A stretch of 64,000 nt of DNA from Pseudogracilibacillus auburnensis (GCF_003201975.1 NZ_QJJQ01000019.1:1-64000), one strand, 5' to 3'. Shown: positions 45,398 to 54,795, numbered from the stretch's first letter. Translations and numbers: made by a program. The notes: generated by a model from the sequence alone, not told the origin.

Positions 45398-47674
45398 GTG
45401 CATATAAAAGTAGGGCTTTTATTTTCATTTACAGGAACGACTTCGATTACTGAGAAAGGTCAATATGATGCCGCTTGCTTCGCTATTAGTCAATATAGTA
45501 AGGAAGAGCATACGATTGAAGTTGTTACAAGAGATATTTGCTCTGATCCACGTAAAGCAGTTACAGAAGCGGAGGCGCTAGCCCGTGAAGGTGTAAAGGT
45601 GTTTATCGGTTGTTACACGTCTGCCTGTCGCAAAGCAGTCCTGCCCGTTCTTGAAAAGTATAACTGTCTCCTCGTTTATCCAACCCTTTATGAAGGACAA
45701 GAAGATCACCCGAATGTTTTCTATACGGGAGAGGTTCCAAATCAGCAAGTTCATACACTAATTGATTATTTAATGAATCAATATGGTAAAAGGATTTACT
45801 TAATTGGTAATGATTATATTTATCCTCGGGAAACAAATGCACAAGTTAAAACATATATAAAAGAGAAAAAGGGAGAAGTTGTTGAAGAGAAATATGTCCC
45901 TTTTGGTCATCGAGAATTTCATCAAACGATTCAAGATATTATTTTAAAGAAGCCAGATGCTATTTTTTCCACACTTGTCGGACAAAGTGTTTTGGCCTTT
46001 TATCAAACATATAATCAAATGGGATTAAATCCCGAAGCAACTCCCATTTTTAGCCCGATTACAAAAGAAACAGAATTATATGCAATGGGAACTACTATTG
46101 GCGCAGGACATTATAGTTCAGCCAGTTATTTTCAATCTTTAAACAATCCAATGAACAAGGCATTTGTGAAGGAGTACGATCAGTTTTTCGGCGAAAGAAA
46201 AGCGATCTCTTCCGTTATGTTTAATACGTACCTCGGGACGAAGATTTTACTAGATGCGATCATTAAAAAGAACAGCTTTGAACGTGATAGAATCTTTCAT
46301 TACATGAGCGGAAAAAAGATGGAAACAGCATGTGGAACGTTACGTATCGGCACAAAAAAACGCCATTTATCTCGTCCTGTTAAAATTGGAAAGGCATTGC
46401 CAAATGGACAATTTGAAATAGTTTGGGACTCCGCAAGTAATATTCAACCTCGGCCATATAGAATAAAACAGTCTAAAAAAAGTCATGTAAATGAAATTGT
46501 TCTAAATGCATGGGGACAAATTAGTGAAGAAGCTATTATCGCAATATCTGAACATAGAACGATTCAGTATATGAGTCGCAAAGCAATAGAAATGACAGGA
46601 TTTAATAAAGGGGAAACAATCACTCCTAAAATGCTTAAACAAATAGAAAAAACGTATCAAGTTAATTCTTATGAAGCAAAGATGAAAACCCTGTTTTTAT
46701 TAAAACCTAGTTTTGAAAAAAGCTTTGAATCTATTTATCAATTTGGATCGATACAAACTAAAAATCAACTCTTTCAAACGGAATTAGAAACTGCAACAAT
46801 TGCCTCACAATCAACAGCAAATGTGCTTATCCTTGGCGAAACAGGTACTGGGAAAGAAGTGCTTGCAAGATCAATTCATGAAGAAAGTGATCGAAAAGAT
46901 GGACCATTTATTGCTATAAATACCGGAGCAATTCCAAAAGACTTAATAACGAGTGAATTATTCGGTTATGTTGAAGGTACTTTTACTGGAGCAAAAAAAG
47001 GAGGATCAATCGGAAGGTTTGAAAGTGCTCATAATGGAACACTTTTCCTTGATGAAATTGGAGATATGCCTTTAGAATTACAAGTCATTTTATTACGGGC
47101 AATTGAGACGAAGAAAATTATTCGCCTTGGTGAATCGAAAGAGCGTGAAGTAGATATTCGGATTATTGCTGCAACGAACAGGGATTTAGAAGAAGAAATT
47201 GCGTATAATAACGGTTTTCGATCCGATCTATATTATCGATTAAATGTTTTATCGATCGATATCCCACCTTTACGGGAGCGACCAGAAGATGTTGAAGCGC
47301 TCGCATGGAAATTTATAAACGAATTTCACGAAATATATGGGGATGGACCGAAAGAGGTTGATCAGGAAGTTATGCAACTTTTTATTGAATATCCATGGCC
47401 TGGTAATATTCGTGAACTTAGAAATATCATTGAACGTGCTTTTTTACTTGCGCGAGGAAAGTCTAGTAATATTTTAAGTGAACATCTACCGAAAAAAATA
47501 AAGGGGTATTATAATCGAAAAATGCCTTCTGAACTATCTTTAAAGGATGTTGAGAAAAAAATGATTACACAAGCAATATTGGAGACGAATAATGTAAATG
47601 AAGCATCGAAAAAATTAGGGATCGGTCGGAGCACCTTGTATAGAAAAATGAAAGAATTTGAGATAAGTTTATAG
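45398..47674 (+). CDS. Sigma-54 activator with fused amide/urea-type ligand-binding domain
   Basis: 758 aa, GTG start seven bases after AAAGGAGGA. No signal peptide. Residues about 1-350: Peripla_BP_6 fold of the AmiC/UrtA/FmdD kind (VGLLFSFTGTTSITEKGQYDAA..., GCYTSACRKAVLPV). About 370-445: PAS-like (AIIAISEHRTIQYMSRKAIE). About 455-690: AAA+ domain with Walker A G480-ETGTGKE, loop G527-TFTGA (usually GAFTGA), Walker B TLFLDEIGDMP. C-terminus: Fis-type HTH (NEASKKLGIGRSTLYRKMKE). It should sense an amide or urea in the cytosol and open the sigma-54 promoter of the divergent urea transporter. Confidence 0.92.
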   Translation: MHIKVGLLFSFTGTTSITEKGQYDAACFAISQYSKEEHTIEVVTRDICSDPRKAVTEAEALAREGVKVFIGCYTSACRKAVLPVLEKYNCLLVYPTLYEGQEDHPNVFYTGEVPNQQVHTLIDYLMNQYGKRIYLIGNDYIYPRETNAQVKTYIKEKKGEVVEEKYVPFGHREFHQTIQDIILKKPDAIFSTLVGQSVLAFYQTYNQMGLNPEATPIFSPITKETELYAMGTTIGAGHYSSASYFQSLNNPMNKAFVKEYDQFFGERKAISSVMFNTYLGTKILLDAIIKKNSFERDRIFHYMSGKKMETACGTLRIGTKKRHLSRPVKIGKALPNGQFEIVWDSASNIQPRPYRIKQSKKSHVNEIVLNAWGQISEEAIIAISEHRTIQYMSRKAIEMTGFNKGETITPKMLKQIEKTYQVNSYEAKMKTLFLLKPSFEKSFESIYQFGSIQTKNQLFQTELETATIASQSTANVLILGETGTGKEVLARSIHEESDRKDGPFIAINTGAIPKDLITSELFGYVEGTFTGAKKGGSIGRFESAHNGTLFLDEIGDMPLELQVILLRAIETKKIIRLGESKEREVDIRIIAATNRDLEEEIAYNNGFRSDLYYRLNVLSIDIPPLRERPEDVEALAWKFINEFHEIYGDGPKEVDQEVMQLFIEYPWPGNIRELRNIIERAFLLARGKSSNILSEHLPKKIKGYYNRKMPSELSLKDVEKKMITQAILETNNVNEASKKLGIGRSTLYRKMKEFEISL

Positions 47675-47810
47675 GTGTAGCTTATGGGTGGTATGACGTA
47701 AGGGTAACTCTAAGCTCTTACTATATCAAGGGTTAAAGTGACTTGATCAAAATCGTGGTCATTTTATTGGTCATAAGCACTAGTAAATTACTTTAAAAAT
47801 GAAGGTCTTT

Positions 47811-47847
47811 CATCCATTCACTTAATGGATGAGGGGTCTTTTTTTCT
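47811..47847 (+). terminator. Terminator after the sigma-54 activator gene
   Basis: CATCCATT (47811-47818) and AATGGATG (47824-47831), then GGGGTC and an eight-T run. Confidence 0.75.
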
Positions 47848-47999
47848 ATTCTTCGTGTAAGATTCCCGTATCTTTCATCCATTGCTTCCACGCAATCTAA
47901 TACGATATCCTTCCCTCAATGTCTTCGATAGGCGAAGCTGCTTTTTTCCATCCAAACACCCAATCAACAACTTACGTCTTAAAAAATTAACTAGGTGTC

Positions 48000-48135
48000 T
48001 AGTATGAATACCAATGTAATCATCGTCGCAAACAGCAATCCTGAAATAACGACGACGGCTAAAGGTGAACTGGTAGCCACTGGATGTGCGATCGTGATTG
48101 ATAACAGGAACTATTCCGACAGTTGTTAACGTTCA
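48000..48135 (-). pseudogene. Relic of an RND-family efflux pump
   Basis: The minus strand reads ATSSPLAVVVISGLLFATM then ITLVFIL in one frame, matching the last transmembrane block of AcrB/SwrC-type pumps (PLAVVVIGGLxxSTxLTLxVVP). A TLTTVGIVPVI stretch, normally a little upstream, is in another frame. No start, no long ORF: a heavily decayed fragment. The flanking 47850-48000 also has broken minus-strand readings. Confidence 0.6.
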
Positions 48136-48197
48136 TAAATATTGGTCTAAGCCGATCTTTTCAACAGTTTCATTGGCCGGCTCCAACCTTTACTAGT

Positions 48198-48234
48198 TTG
48201 ACAAAACATTATTAGTTCTATAAAATTTGAACTA
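48198..48234 (+). promoter_or_regulatory. Promoter with inverted-repeat operator before the ArsR-type gene
   Basis: TTGACA (48198-48203), 17-bp spacer, TAAAAT (48221-48226). TAGTTC (48213-48218) and GAACTA (48229-48234) flank the -10, so a dimer bound there would block polymerase. The regulator encoded next is the obvious candidate. Confidence 0.8.
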
Positions 48235-48283
48235 TAAGTAATTAAATAAAAATATAACTAAATAAGAAAGGAAGTGCACCAGT

Positions 48284-49183
48284 TTGTACAAAGTAGAAAT
48301 AGATTATTCTCCTGTTTATGAGCTTATTACTAGCCTATACACGTATTTAGATTCCACTGGAAGACAGATCAATGAACTAGGTAACAAATGGGTTAAGGAC
48401 GTTCAAAAAAACCTCGATCCCGAATTCGTTGAGGAGCTTAAGGATCAAAAGCTAGAAGTTTTACACCGCTTGAACTTACTTGTCTGGCAATGTCCCAAGA
48501 AAGATACTATTGACCATTTTCTGGCATGGCTTGAAGAGCTTCCTTCTTCTGAAGTTTATATGCTTTTAGTGCCTTGGGTGCAACACATCCCAAGGGATAT
48601 GATAGAGATCCACACTTACTTTGTTTCTCTATTAAGAAAATGGAGCCAGCAGTATTTCCGTCATCTACAGCCTGAAATATTAGAAGCCTTAAGGAGGGAC
48701 GCACAGCAAAAAGAAAAGCTCATCACCAAGATGGACCCTGTTGAACTTGTTGAAATGAGTACAAACGGGATTCAAATCGTCTCCCCTCATGTAAAAAAGC
48801 TGTTGCTTATCCCACAGTATCATCAATCTCCGTTTAGTGTTACGGATTACTATGACGGACTGATCACTTGCCTATACCCGGTTGATGTCAAAGATTCCGA
48901 TTCATCTTTGCCGAAAAAAATAGGGAGACAACTGAAGAGCCTGTCTGATGATAAGCGACTTCAAATATTGCGCTATCTTCATGCCCAGCCCCGTACCTTT
49001 TCTGAAATCCAACAATTCACCGGGCTTTCCAAAAGTAATACCCATTACCATATCAAGCTGCTCAGAACTTCAGGCCTTATTAGGGCCTACCATAATAGTG
49101 TAAGAGTGGAAAGCTACAGTTTTAGAGAGGGAACGATCACCCATCTGCATGACGTTCTTACCAACTTTGTAAAAGGAGAATAA
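48284..49183 (+). CDS. ArsR-type winged-helix regulator with N-terminal extension
   Basis: 299 aa, TTG start after AAAGGAAG. About 200 residues of helical, Trp-containing N-terminal domain (DUF5937-like in layout) precede an ArsR winged helix (about 205-290: LSDDKRLQILRYLHAQPRTFSEIQQFTGLSKSNTHYHIKLL). No metal-binding cysteine motif is visible. It ends four bases before the MFS gene, a likely two-gene operon for self-regulated efflux. This pair looks richer in G+C than its flanks, possibly acquired. Confidence 0.85.
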   Translation: MYKVEIDYSPVYELITSLYTYLDSTGRQINELGNKWVKDVQKNLDPEFVEELKDQKLEVLHRLNLLVWQCPKKDTIDHFLAWLEELPSSEVYMLLVPWVQHIPRDMIEIHTYFVSLLRKWSQQYFRHLQPEILEALRRDAQQKEKLITKMDPVELVEMSTNGIQIVSPHVKKLLLIPQYHQSPFSVTDYYDGLITCLYPVDVKDSDSSLPKKIGRQLKSLSDDKRLQILRYLHAQPRTFSEIQQFTGLSKSNTHYHIKLLRTSGLIRAYHNSVRVESYSFREGTITHLHDVLTNFVKGE

Positions 49184-49186
49184 AAC

Positions 49187-50419
49187 ATGCAGAAAACCTG
49201 GTTCAAAGAGTTTCATCCGATTGTGTACACCATTATTCTTGGTAGTGTATTTATGAACATTGGATTTGGTATGGTGATACCCTTTTTTGCCATCTATTTA
49301 AGTACATATACAGGGTTTAACCCGGTTTTCATTGGTTTCATTGTAGGTGCGACCGCAGTAGGCTCCATGTTAGGAGGATTTTTAGGAGGGACCTTGTCCG
49401 ATCAGTACGGTAGAAAGTACATCATGCTACTGTCATTAGTATCAGCTTCTATCGTTTATGCGGGCTTTATGCTTAATTCTTATCCGGTTTTATTGGTCAT
49501 TTTAACCTTAATCATGGGGTTTTGCACGTCATTTTTTGATCCCTGTGCCAAAGCGCTTATGGCAGATTTTACTGAGAGCAAGAAAAGGTTGAGAGCGTTC
49601 TCCCTAAGATACATTGGCGTCAACATTGGTTTTGCCATCGGCCCGTTATTAGGGGTCGTGTTAGGGATCACCACAAGCAGTCGGCTACCTTTTTTATTAG
49701 CCAGTATTATTTTACTTGTCTATGCTTTTGTCCTGTATCGTTTATTTATTATCTTTCATATTCAAGAGATTTCTATTCCCGAGAAGGAAAGAGTGAATAT
49801 GCTAGGTTCTTTAAGGGCTGTTCGAAAGGATAGAATTTTGTTGTTCTTTCTCTTTGGGGGTTTACTAGCTACGACTGTACATGGCCAGTTTTCAGTCATA
49901 TTATCACAATACTTTGAGCTTGAATGGAAAAGTGGATTAGCGTATTTAATGCTACTCTGGTCTGTCCATTCGCTTGTCATTGTCATGCTCGGTTTACCAA
50001 TCGTAAAGATCATGGAGCGGTTGACATCATTTAGAGCTATCCTCTGTGGAAGTACTTTTTTTGCTCTTGGAATCCTTGGCTTTGCCTTCTCCTATGACTT
50101 TTTGACGTTTTGTTTAGCGATGATTATCTTTACGATTGGTGAGATCTTATTAATACCAGCAGAATACTCCATTATTGATGAGATTACTCCCGAGCAAATT
50201 CGTGGGACTTACTACGGTACGATCAATTTTACAGCAATAGGCTCATTTATTGGTCCATGGATATCTGGAATACTTCTAGTAAACTATGGTGGCTTAATCA
50301 TGTTTGTCGTTTTAGCTTTTATTTGTATATTAAGTATTCTATTTTTCTATCTAGGTCATAGACGCAGAAATATTTATAGAATTAAACATTCTAAGCATCA
50401 AACAGAGGCTGGTCTTTGA
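49187..50419 (+). CDS. MFS transporter, probable drug efflux
   Basis: 410 aa, 12 membrane segments. MFS motif A GGTLSDQYGRKY between helices 2 and 3 and motif C-like GPLLGVVLG in helix 5, as in DHA1 drug/proton antiporters. RBS in the tail of the ArsR gene (AAAGGAGAA). Together with that gene and its operator it forms an inducible efflux pair; the substrate is unknown. Confidence 0.88.
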   Translation: MQKTWFKEFHPIVYTIILGSVFMNIGFGMVIPFFAIYLSTYTGFNPVFIGFIVGATAVGSMLGGFLGGTLSDQYGRKYIMLLSLVSASIVYAGFMLNSYPVLLVILTLIMGFCTSFFDPCAKALMADFTESKKRLRAFSLRYIGVNIGFAIGPLLGVVLGITTSSRLPFLLASIILLVYAFVLYRLFIIFHIQEISIPEKERVNMLGSLRAVRKDRILLFFLFGGLLATTVHGQFSVILSQYFELEWKSGLAYLMLLWSVHSLVIVMLGLPIVKIMERLTSFRAILCGSTFFALGILGFAFSYDFLTFCLAMIIFTIGEILLIPAEYSIIDEITPEQIRGTYYGTINFTAIGSFIGPWISGILLVNYGGLIMFVVLAFICILSILFFYLGHRRRNIYRIKHSKHQTEAGL

Positions 50420-50935
50420 GCCTTTTACTTGTATAATGGAAAAAACATTAGGTCATATCGTCACTTAGTGTAGAAGTAGAAGGGAAAATTGATAGCCGAT
50501 CTTTTTAATGAAAGTGGTTTTAAAATTTAGTAATACAAGCAATATATCATACCCCAGTTAAACAAAATTTGAGCAATTAAAATCCCAAAAGACTTGAGAC
50601 GGTCATCAAAGACGGTTAACCCTTTGAGATTTAAGTCATTACTTTTATCGTTCATAACACATCTGAAAATCTAGCTATTGTTTAGTCAATAAGAAGGGTT
50701 AAGGGAATTACTGTTACCCTGTTTATAAGACTATATGACCGGATGCTAGATAATAGTGGCTCCGTACCTATCTGGAGCTCTCTTTACTCTTTTTATTTAG
50801 TGAAGTGTACCATATTGGGTAGTGATTATCCTAAATTTTTAGATATATAGTAAGAGGACAATATTAATAACTTACAACGTTCAACAACCTTTTAAGTATA
50901 AAAAACGATCGATGCAGAAACCTTTTAGAAAAAAT
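50420..50935. other. Intergenic region before the S-box leader
   Basis: About 500 bp without a gene. A hairpin GGCTCC/GGAGCT near 50758-50783 followed by T-rich sequence could terminate the MFS operon. Nothing else recognised. Confidence 0.4.
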
Positions 50936-50964
50936 TTGACAGATAATAAAATACAGTGTACAGT
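50936..50964 (+). promoter_or_regulatory. Promoter of the S-box methionine operon
   Basis: TTGACA (50936-50941), 17-bp spacer, TACAGT (50959-50964), about 25-30 bases before the aptamer. Confidence 0.65.
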
Positions 50965-50994
50965 AGTATTTACAATTTAATTGAAATGAATTTT

Positions 50995-51152
50995 CTTATC
51001 CAGAGAGGTGGAGGGACTGGCCCGAAGAAACCTCGGCAACAGACTTTTAAGTACTGTGCCAATTCCAGCAAGCGAAAGTGCCTGAAAGATAAGAAGAGAA
51101 ATGAATACATCTATTCGACCTCTTCTTATCAAATTAAGAAGAGGTTTTTTCA
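50995..51152 (+). ncRNA. SAM-I riboswitch (S-box) with terminator
   Basis: Conserved S-box elements in order: P1 strand CTTATC, AGAGAGGTGGAGGGACTGGCC (split across 51002-51022), CGAAGAAACCTCGGCAAC, the GTGCCAATTCC block and P1 closing strand GATAAG (51088-51093). The terminator is CCTCTTCTT/AAGAAGAGG (51119-51145) plus six T. SAM binding should stabilise P1 and cause termination before yezD and metI. Confidence 0.95.
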
Positions 51153-51259
51153 TTTAACTTATTGGACCACCAAGAGTGTAAAGACTTCCGACTAGGCATA
51201 TGCTTTACAAGTTCGAATTGAACTTTGTACTTACAATAAGCTGAAGGGGAGATAGGAAT

Positions 51260-51460
51260 ATGAGTAAACTCGATGAGGCGCAACTTGAACATTTACGTGC
51301 CAGTTTACAAGATCTTGAATATGGATCAATTTTAATTACCGTGCATGATGGTTTTATCACACAAATTGATACGACTGAAAAAAAGCGATTTGATCGAAGT
51401 TTGTCCTTACCAAAAGGTCGTCGTTCAAAAGAGAATAACTTATGCCGATTAGACAACTAA
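51260..51460 (+). CDS. yezD: YezD family (DUF2292) small protein
   Basis: 66 aa; motif YGSILITVHDGFITQIDTTEKKR is the DUF2292 core. RBS GGGGAG. Members accompany sulfur and methionine genes in Firmicutes; the molecular role is unknown. First gene after the S-box. Confidence 0.88.
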   Translation: MSKLDEAQLEHLRASLQDLEYGSILITVHDGFITQIDTTEKKRFDRSLSLPKGRRSKENNLCRLDN

Positions 51461-51526
51461 AGGCATCTATCATTCTTTTCCAATGTACTTATTATATTGG
51501 AAAGTATGTTTAGATGCCTTTTTTAT
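51459..51526 (+). terminator. Terminator between yezD and metI
   Basis: AGGCATCTA (51461-51469) pairs with TAGATGCCT (51511-51519), inner TTTCCAAT/ATTGGAAA, T-run after. It would limit readthrough of the S-box transcript into metI; no strong separate promoter is seen in the 80 bases after it. Confidence 0.85.
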
Positions 51527-51608
51527 TTTTAGTGAAAAGGAAACACATTCTACAATCTTTACTAGGTAGGATGAACGGTAAGTTAAGCTTTGAAAGGGGT
51601 AATAGAGG

Positions 51609-52730
51609 ATGTCAAGTCGATGTAGGAAGGAAACTTTTCTCGTTCAAATTGGAAACAGAAAAGAGGAGCATTTTCGCGCAGTAAGTACACCAATCTATTT
51701 TTCTACTGCGTATCGTCATGAGGAAATCGGTCTGCAAGATGGATACGATTATATTCGAACTGGAAACCCTACTCGTGATGTGTTGGAAGAAGCAGTTGCA
51801 GAACTAGAAGGCGGAGATCAAGCATTTGCGACTTCATCTGGAATGGCAGCAGTCCAACTCGTATTTTCACTTTTTGAAAAAGGTTCTCACTTTATTTCCT
51901 CAAGGGATATTTATGGAGGGAATTATCGCTTATTTGAACTATTTGAAGAGAAATACGGTTTTGAGTTTTCTTATTGGGATGGCAAAAGTTACGAAGAATT
52001 AAAGGCATTAAGGAAAGAAAATACGAAAGCAATTTTTATTGAAACACCGACAAATCCATTAATGCAAACAGTTGATTTACAAAAAATATCAGCTTTTGCC
52101 AAACAGTATCATATCCTTCATGTTGTGGATAATACGTTGTATACACCTTTTATCCAGCGGCCATTAGAGCAAGGTGCAGATATCGTTATTCATAGTGCGA
52201 CTAAATATTTAGCAGGGCATAATGATTTATTAGCAGGACTTGTTATCTCAAAAGGAGAGAAGTTAAGTGAAGAACTTGGCTTTTTGCATAATTCAATTGG
52301 TTCTGTCTTATCCCCATACGATTGTTGGAGCTTAATTAGAGGATTAAAAACATTAGCACTTAGAATGAGGCAGCACGAAAACAATGCACAACATGTAGTG
52401 GATTATTTAAAAAGACACCCGCTTGTAACAGACGTCTATTATCCGGGACGCAGTGGGATGTTAAGTTTTGAAATAGTAGATGAATCACTTGTCTCACCAT
52501 TTTTAAAGGCGTTAAAATTATTCACTTTTGCTGAAAGTTTAGGTGGAGTGGAAAGCTTTTTAACGTATCCAGTTACCCAAACACATATGGACATTCCAGA
52601 AGAAGTACGGATTACGTACGGTTTATCGAATCGATTGCTTCGGGCTTCAGTAGGTGTGGAACATGGAGATGATATCGTCGCTGATTTGGAGCAAGCATTT
52701 CAAGCAGTTGAACAACTGGAGGTGACATAA
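51609..52730 (+). CDS. metI: Cystathionine gamma-synthase / O-acetylhomoserine thiolyase MetI
   Basis: 373 aa PLP enzyme of the Cys/Met metabolism family: YDYIRTGNPTRDVLEEAVAELEGG, SGMAAVQLVF, VDNTLYTPF, and the PLP lysine in HSATKYLAGHND (about 195). Makes cystathionine or homocysteine from acylhomoserine. RBS AAAGGGG. Stops four bases before the yitJ-like gene. The beta-lyase gene metC that follows metI in B. subtilis is absent here. Confidence 0.92.
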   Translation: MSSRCRKETFLVQIGNRKEEHFRAVSTPIYFSTAYRHEEIGLQDGYDYIRTGNPTRDVLEEAVAELEGGDQAFATSSGMAAVQLVFSLFEKGSHFISSRDIYGGNYRLFELFEEKYGFEFSYWDGKSYEELKALRKENTKAIFIETPTNPLMQTVDLQKISAFAKQYHILHVVDNTLYTPFIQRPLEQGADIVIHSATKYLAGHNDLLAGLVISKGEKLSEELGFLHNSIGSVLSPYDCWSLIRGLKTLALRMRQHENNAQHVVDYLKRHPLVTDVYYPGRSGMLSFEIVDESLVSPFLKALKLFTFAESLGGVESFLTYPVTQTHMDIPEEVRITYGLSNRLLRASVGVEHGDDIVADLEQAFQAVEQLEVT

Positions 52731-52733
52731 CTT

Positions 52734-54575
52734 TTGAGTTTACTGACAGATTTAAAAAAACAAATTTTAATTGCCGATGGTGCGATGGGAACGATTCTAT
52801 ATTCACATGGAGTTGATAGAAGTTTTGAAGAGTTAAATGTAACACATCCCGAGCAAATTCAAAATGTCCATGAAGCTTACATTAATGCTGGTGCAAATGT
52901 GATTCAAACGAATACTTACGGCGCTAACTATATTAAACTAGCACGCTACGGTTTAGAAGAACAAGTGAAAAAAATCAATCAAAAAGCAGTACAAATTGCC
53001 AAGCTAGCTGCTAAAGGGAAAGTACATGTTTTAGGAAATATTGGTGGCATTCACGGTGCACAAACATTAATTGAAACAGAAGAGGAAATTAAGCGTAGTT
53101 TTAGAGAGCAGCTATATTGTTTGTTACTAGAAGGTGTAGATGGTCTTATTTTAGAAACGTATTACAACTTGGATGAATTGAAGACAGTTCTAAAAATTGC
53201 GCGGGAGGAAACAGATGTACCAATCATTACGAATGTGTCGATGCATGAACCTGGAGTCCTTGAAAATGGTTTAGCTTTAACAGAGGCATTGAAACAACTA
53301 GAAGCGCTTGGTGCAGATGTTGTTGGAGTGAATTGTCGTTTAGGCCCATCACAAATGGTGACATCGCTAGAATCCGTACCGCTTTTAGAAAAAGCTTACT
53401 TAGCTGCATATCCAAATGCAAGTTTACCAGCTTATCGTGATGGTGTGCTATTTTATGAAAATGAACCAGATTATTTTCAAACTTGTGCACGAGATCTCCG
53501 TAATCAAGGTGTTCGCTTAATTGGAGGCTGTTGTGGTACGACACCAGAACATGTAAGAGCTCTAGCAGAAGGGGTGAAAAATGTAGCTCCTTTAGAAGAA
53601 AAAGTTGTAAAGCAAGAAGAACTGGTGGAGATTTTACCTGAAAGAAAACATAGAGAAAAAACAATACCAGAACTTGCGAAAGAACGCCCTACGATCATCG
53701 TAGAATTAGATGCTCCGAAGCATTTAGATATAACTGATTATGTCGAAGGAGCAAAAGCATTAAAAGAAGCAGGCATTGATGCTATTACACTTGCAGACAA
53801 TTCACTTGCAACACCGAGAATTAGTAATGTAGCGATCGCTACTATCTTGCAAGAGCTTGGGATTAAACCACTCGTCCATTTAACTTGTCGTGATCGTAAC
53901 TTAATCGGACTCCAGTCTCATCTAATGGGTCTACATACACTCGGTATTTCGGAGGTGCTTGCGATTACAGGTGATCCGACTAAAATTGGGGATTTCCCTG
54001 GAGCAACTTCTGTTTTTGATGTGAATTCGTTCAAATTAATCGAACTGATTAAAAAAGGAAATAACGGTATTTCCTTTTCAGGTAAGTCATTAAGGGAAAA
54101 AACATCCTTTAGTGTTGCAGCTGCATTTAACCCGAATGTTGCAAATGTGAAAAGAGCTGTACAACGATTAGAGAAAAAGATTGCTAGTGGTGCAGATTAT
54201 ATTTTGACACAACCTGTTTATAGCAATGAAAAAATGATTGAATTAAAAGAGGCGACTGCACATATTGAAGCACCCATTTTCCTGGGGATTATGCCTCTAA
54301 CATCGACAAAGAATGCTGAGTTTTTGCATAATGAAGTACCTGGAATTAAGTTAACAGATGAAGTTCGTGCGAGAATGAAGGCAGCGGAAGGAAATAGGGC
54401 ATTATCGACTAGGGAAAGTATCGAAATATCGAAAGAGTTAATCGACACGGCTATAGAACATTTTAATGGAATCTATTTAATTACACCATTTATGCGCTAC
54501 GATATTTGTGTAGAACTTATTCACTATATTCATGAAAAAAATGCTTTAGTAAAAACGAATGAAGTAACTATTTAA
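52734..54575 (+). CDS. yitJ: Bifunctional homocysteine S-methyltransferase / methylenetetrahydrofolate reductase (YitJ-like)
   Basis: 613 aa, TTG start after GGAGGTGA. N-terminal Hcy S-methyltransferase barrel (about 1-290) with zinc ligands in VNCRLG and IGGCCGTTPEH; C-terminal MTHFR barrel (about 310-605; HLTCRDRNLIGLQSHL, ITGDPTKIG, YILTQPVYS). It reduces methylene-THF and methylates homocysteine. Cotranscribed with metI. Confidence 0.93.
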   Translation: MSLLTDLKKQILIADGAMGTILYSHGVDRSFEELNVTHPEQIQNVHEAYINAGANVIQTNTYGANYIKLARYGLEEQVKKINQKAVQIAKLAAKGKVHVLGNIGGIHGAQTLIETEEEIKRSFREQLYCLLLEGVDGLILETYYNLDELKTVLKIAREETDVPIITNVSMHEPGVLENGLALTEALKQLEALGADVVGVNCRLGPSQMVTSLESVPLLEKAYLAAYPNASLPAYRDGVLFYENEPDYFQTCARDLRNQGVRLIGGCCGTTPEHVRALAEGVKNVAPLEEKVVKQEELVEILPERKHREKTIPELAKERPTIIVELDAPKHLDITDYVEGAKALKEAGIDAITLADNSLATPRISNVAIATILQELGIKPLVHLTCRDRNLIGLQSHLMGLHTLGISEVLAITGDPTKIGDFPGATSVFDVNSFKLIELIKKGNNGISFSGKSLREKTSFSVAAAFNPNVANVKRAVQRLEKKIASGADYILTQPVYSNEKMIELKEATAHIEAPIFLGIMPLTSTKNAEFLHNEVPGIKLTDEVRARMKAAEGNRALSTRESIEISKELIDTAIEHFNGIYLITPFMRYDICVELIHYIHEKNALVKTNEVTI

Positions 54576-54647
54576 AGCTTTTTGTTATAGGGACCCCCTC
54601 TAATCTGGCGTGGAGCTCATTCTAAAGCGTCTCCGTCCGTAATGGTT

Positions 54648-54795
54648 TGGCGGATCTGGCTCGAAAACTGGCGCAGGTTCGCAAAAATATGGCGCAAGTT
54701 CGCGAAAATATGGCGCATCTCGCCTAAGATATGGCGCAAGTTCGCAAAAATATGGTGTATCTCACTAAAATAAGGCGTTAACATCAAAAATAATA
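54648..54795. repeat. 21-bp-period tandem array, locus 4
   Basis: Units with TGGCG-type cores at 54648, 54669, 54690, 54711, 54732, 54753 and 54773 (steps 21, 21, 21, 21, 21, 20); an isolated TGGCG at 54606 is 42 bp earlier. Units alternate between an AAGTTCGC and an ATCTCGC/ATCTCAC interior, so the higher unit is 42 bp. It fills the gap between the yitJ-like gene and metE, both on the plus strand. Confidence 0.9.

Noticed and set aside
50956-51195. 79-aa ORF over the S-box
   Set aside because: It translates the riboswitch and terminator and cannot be a real gene.
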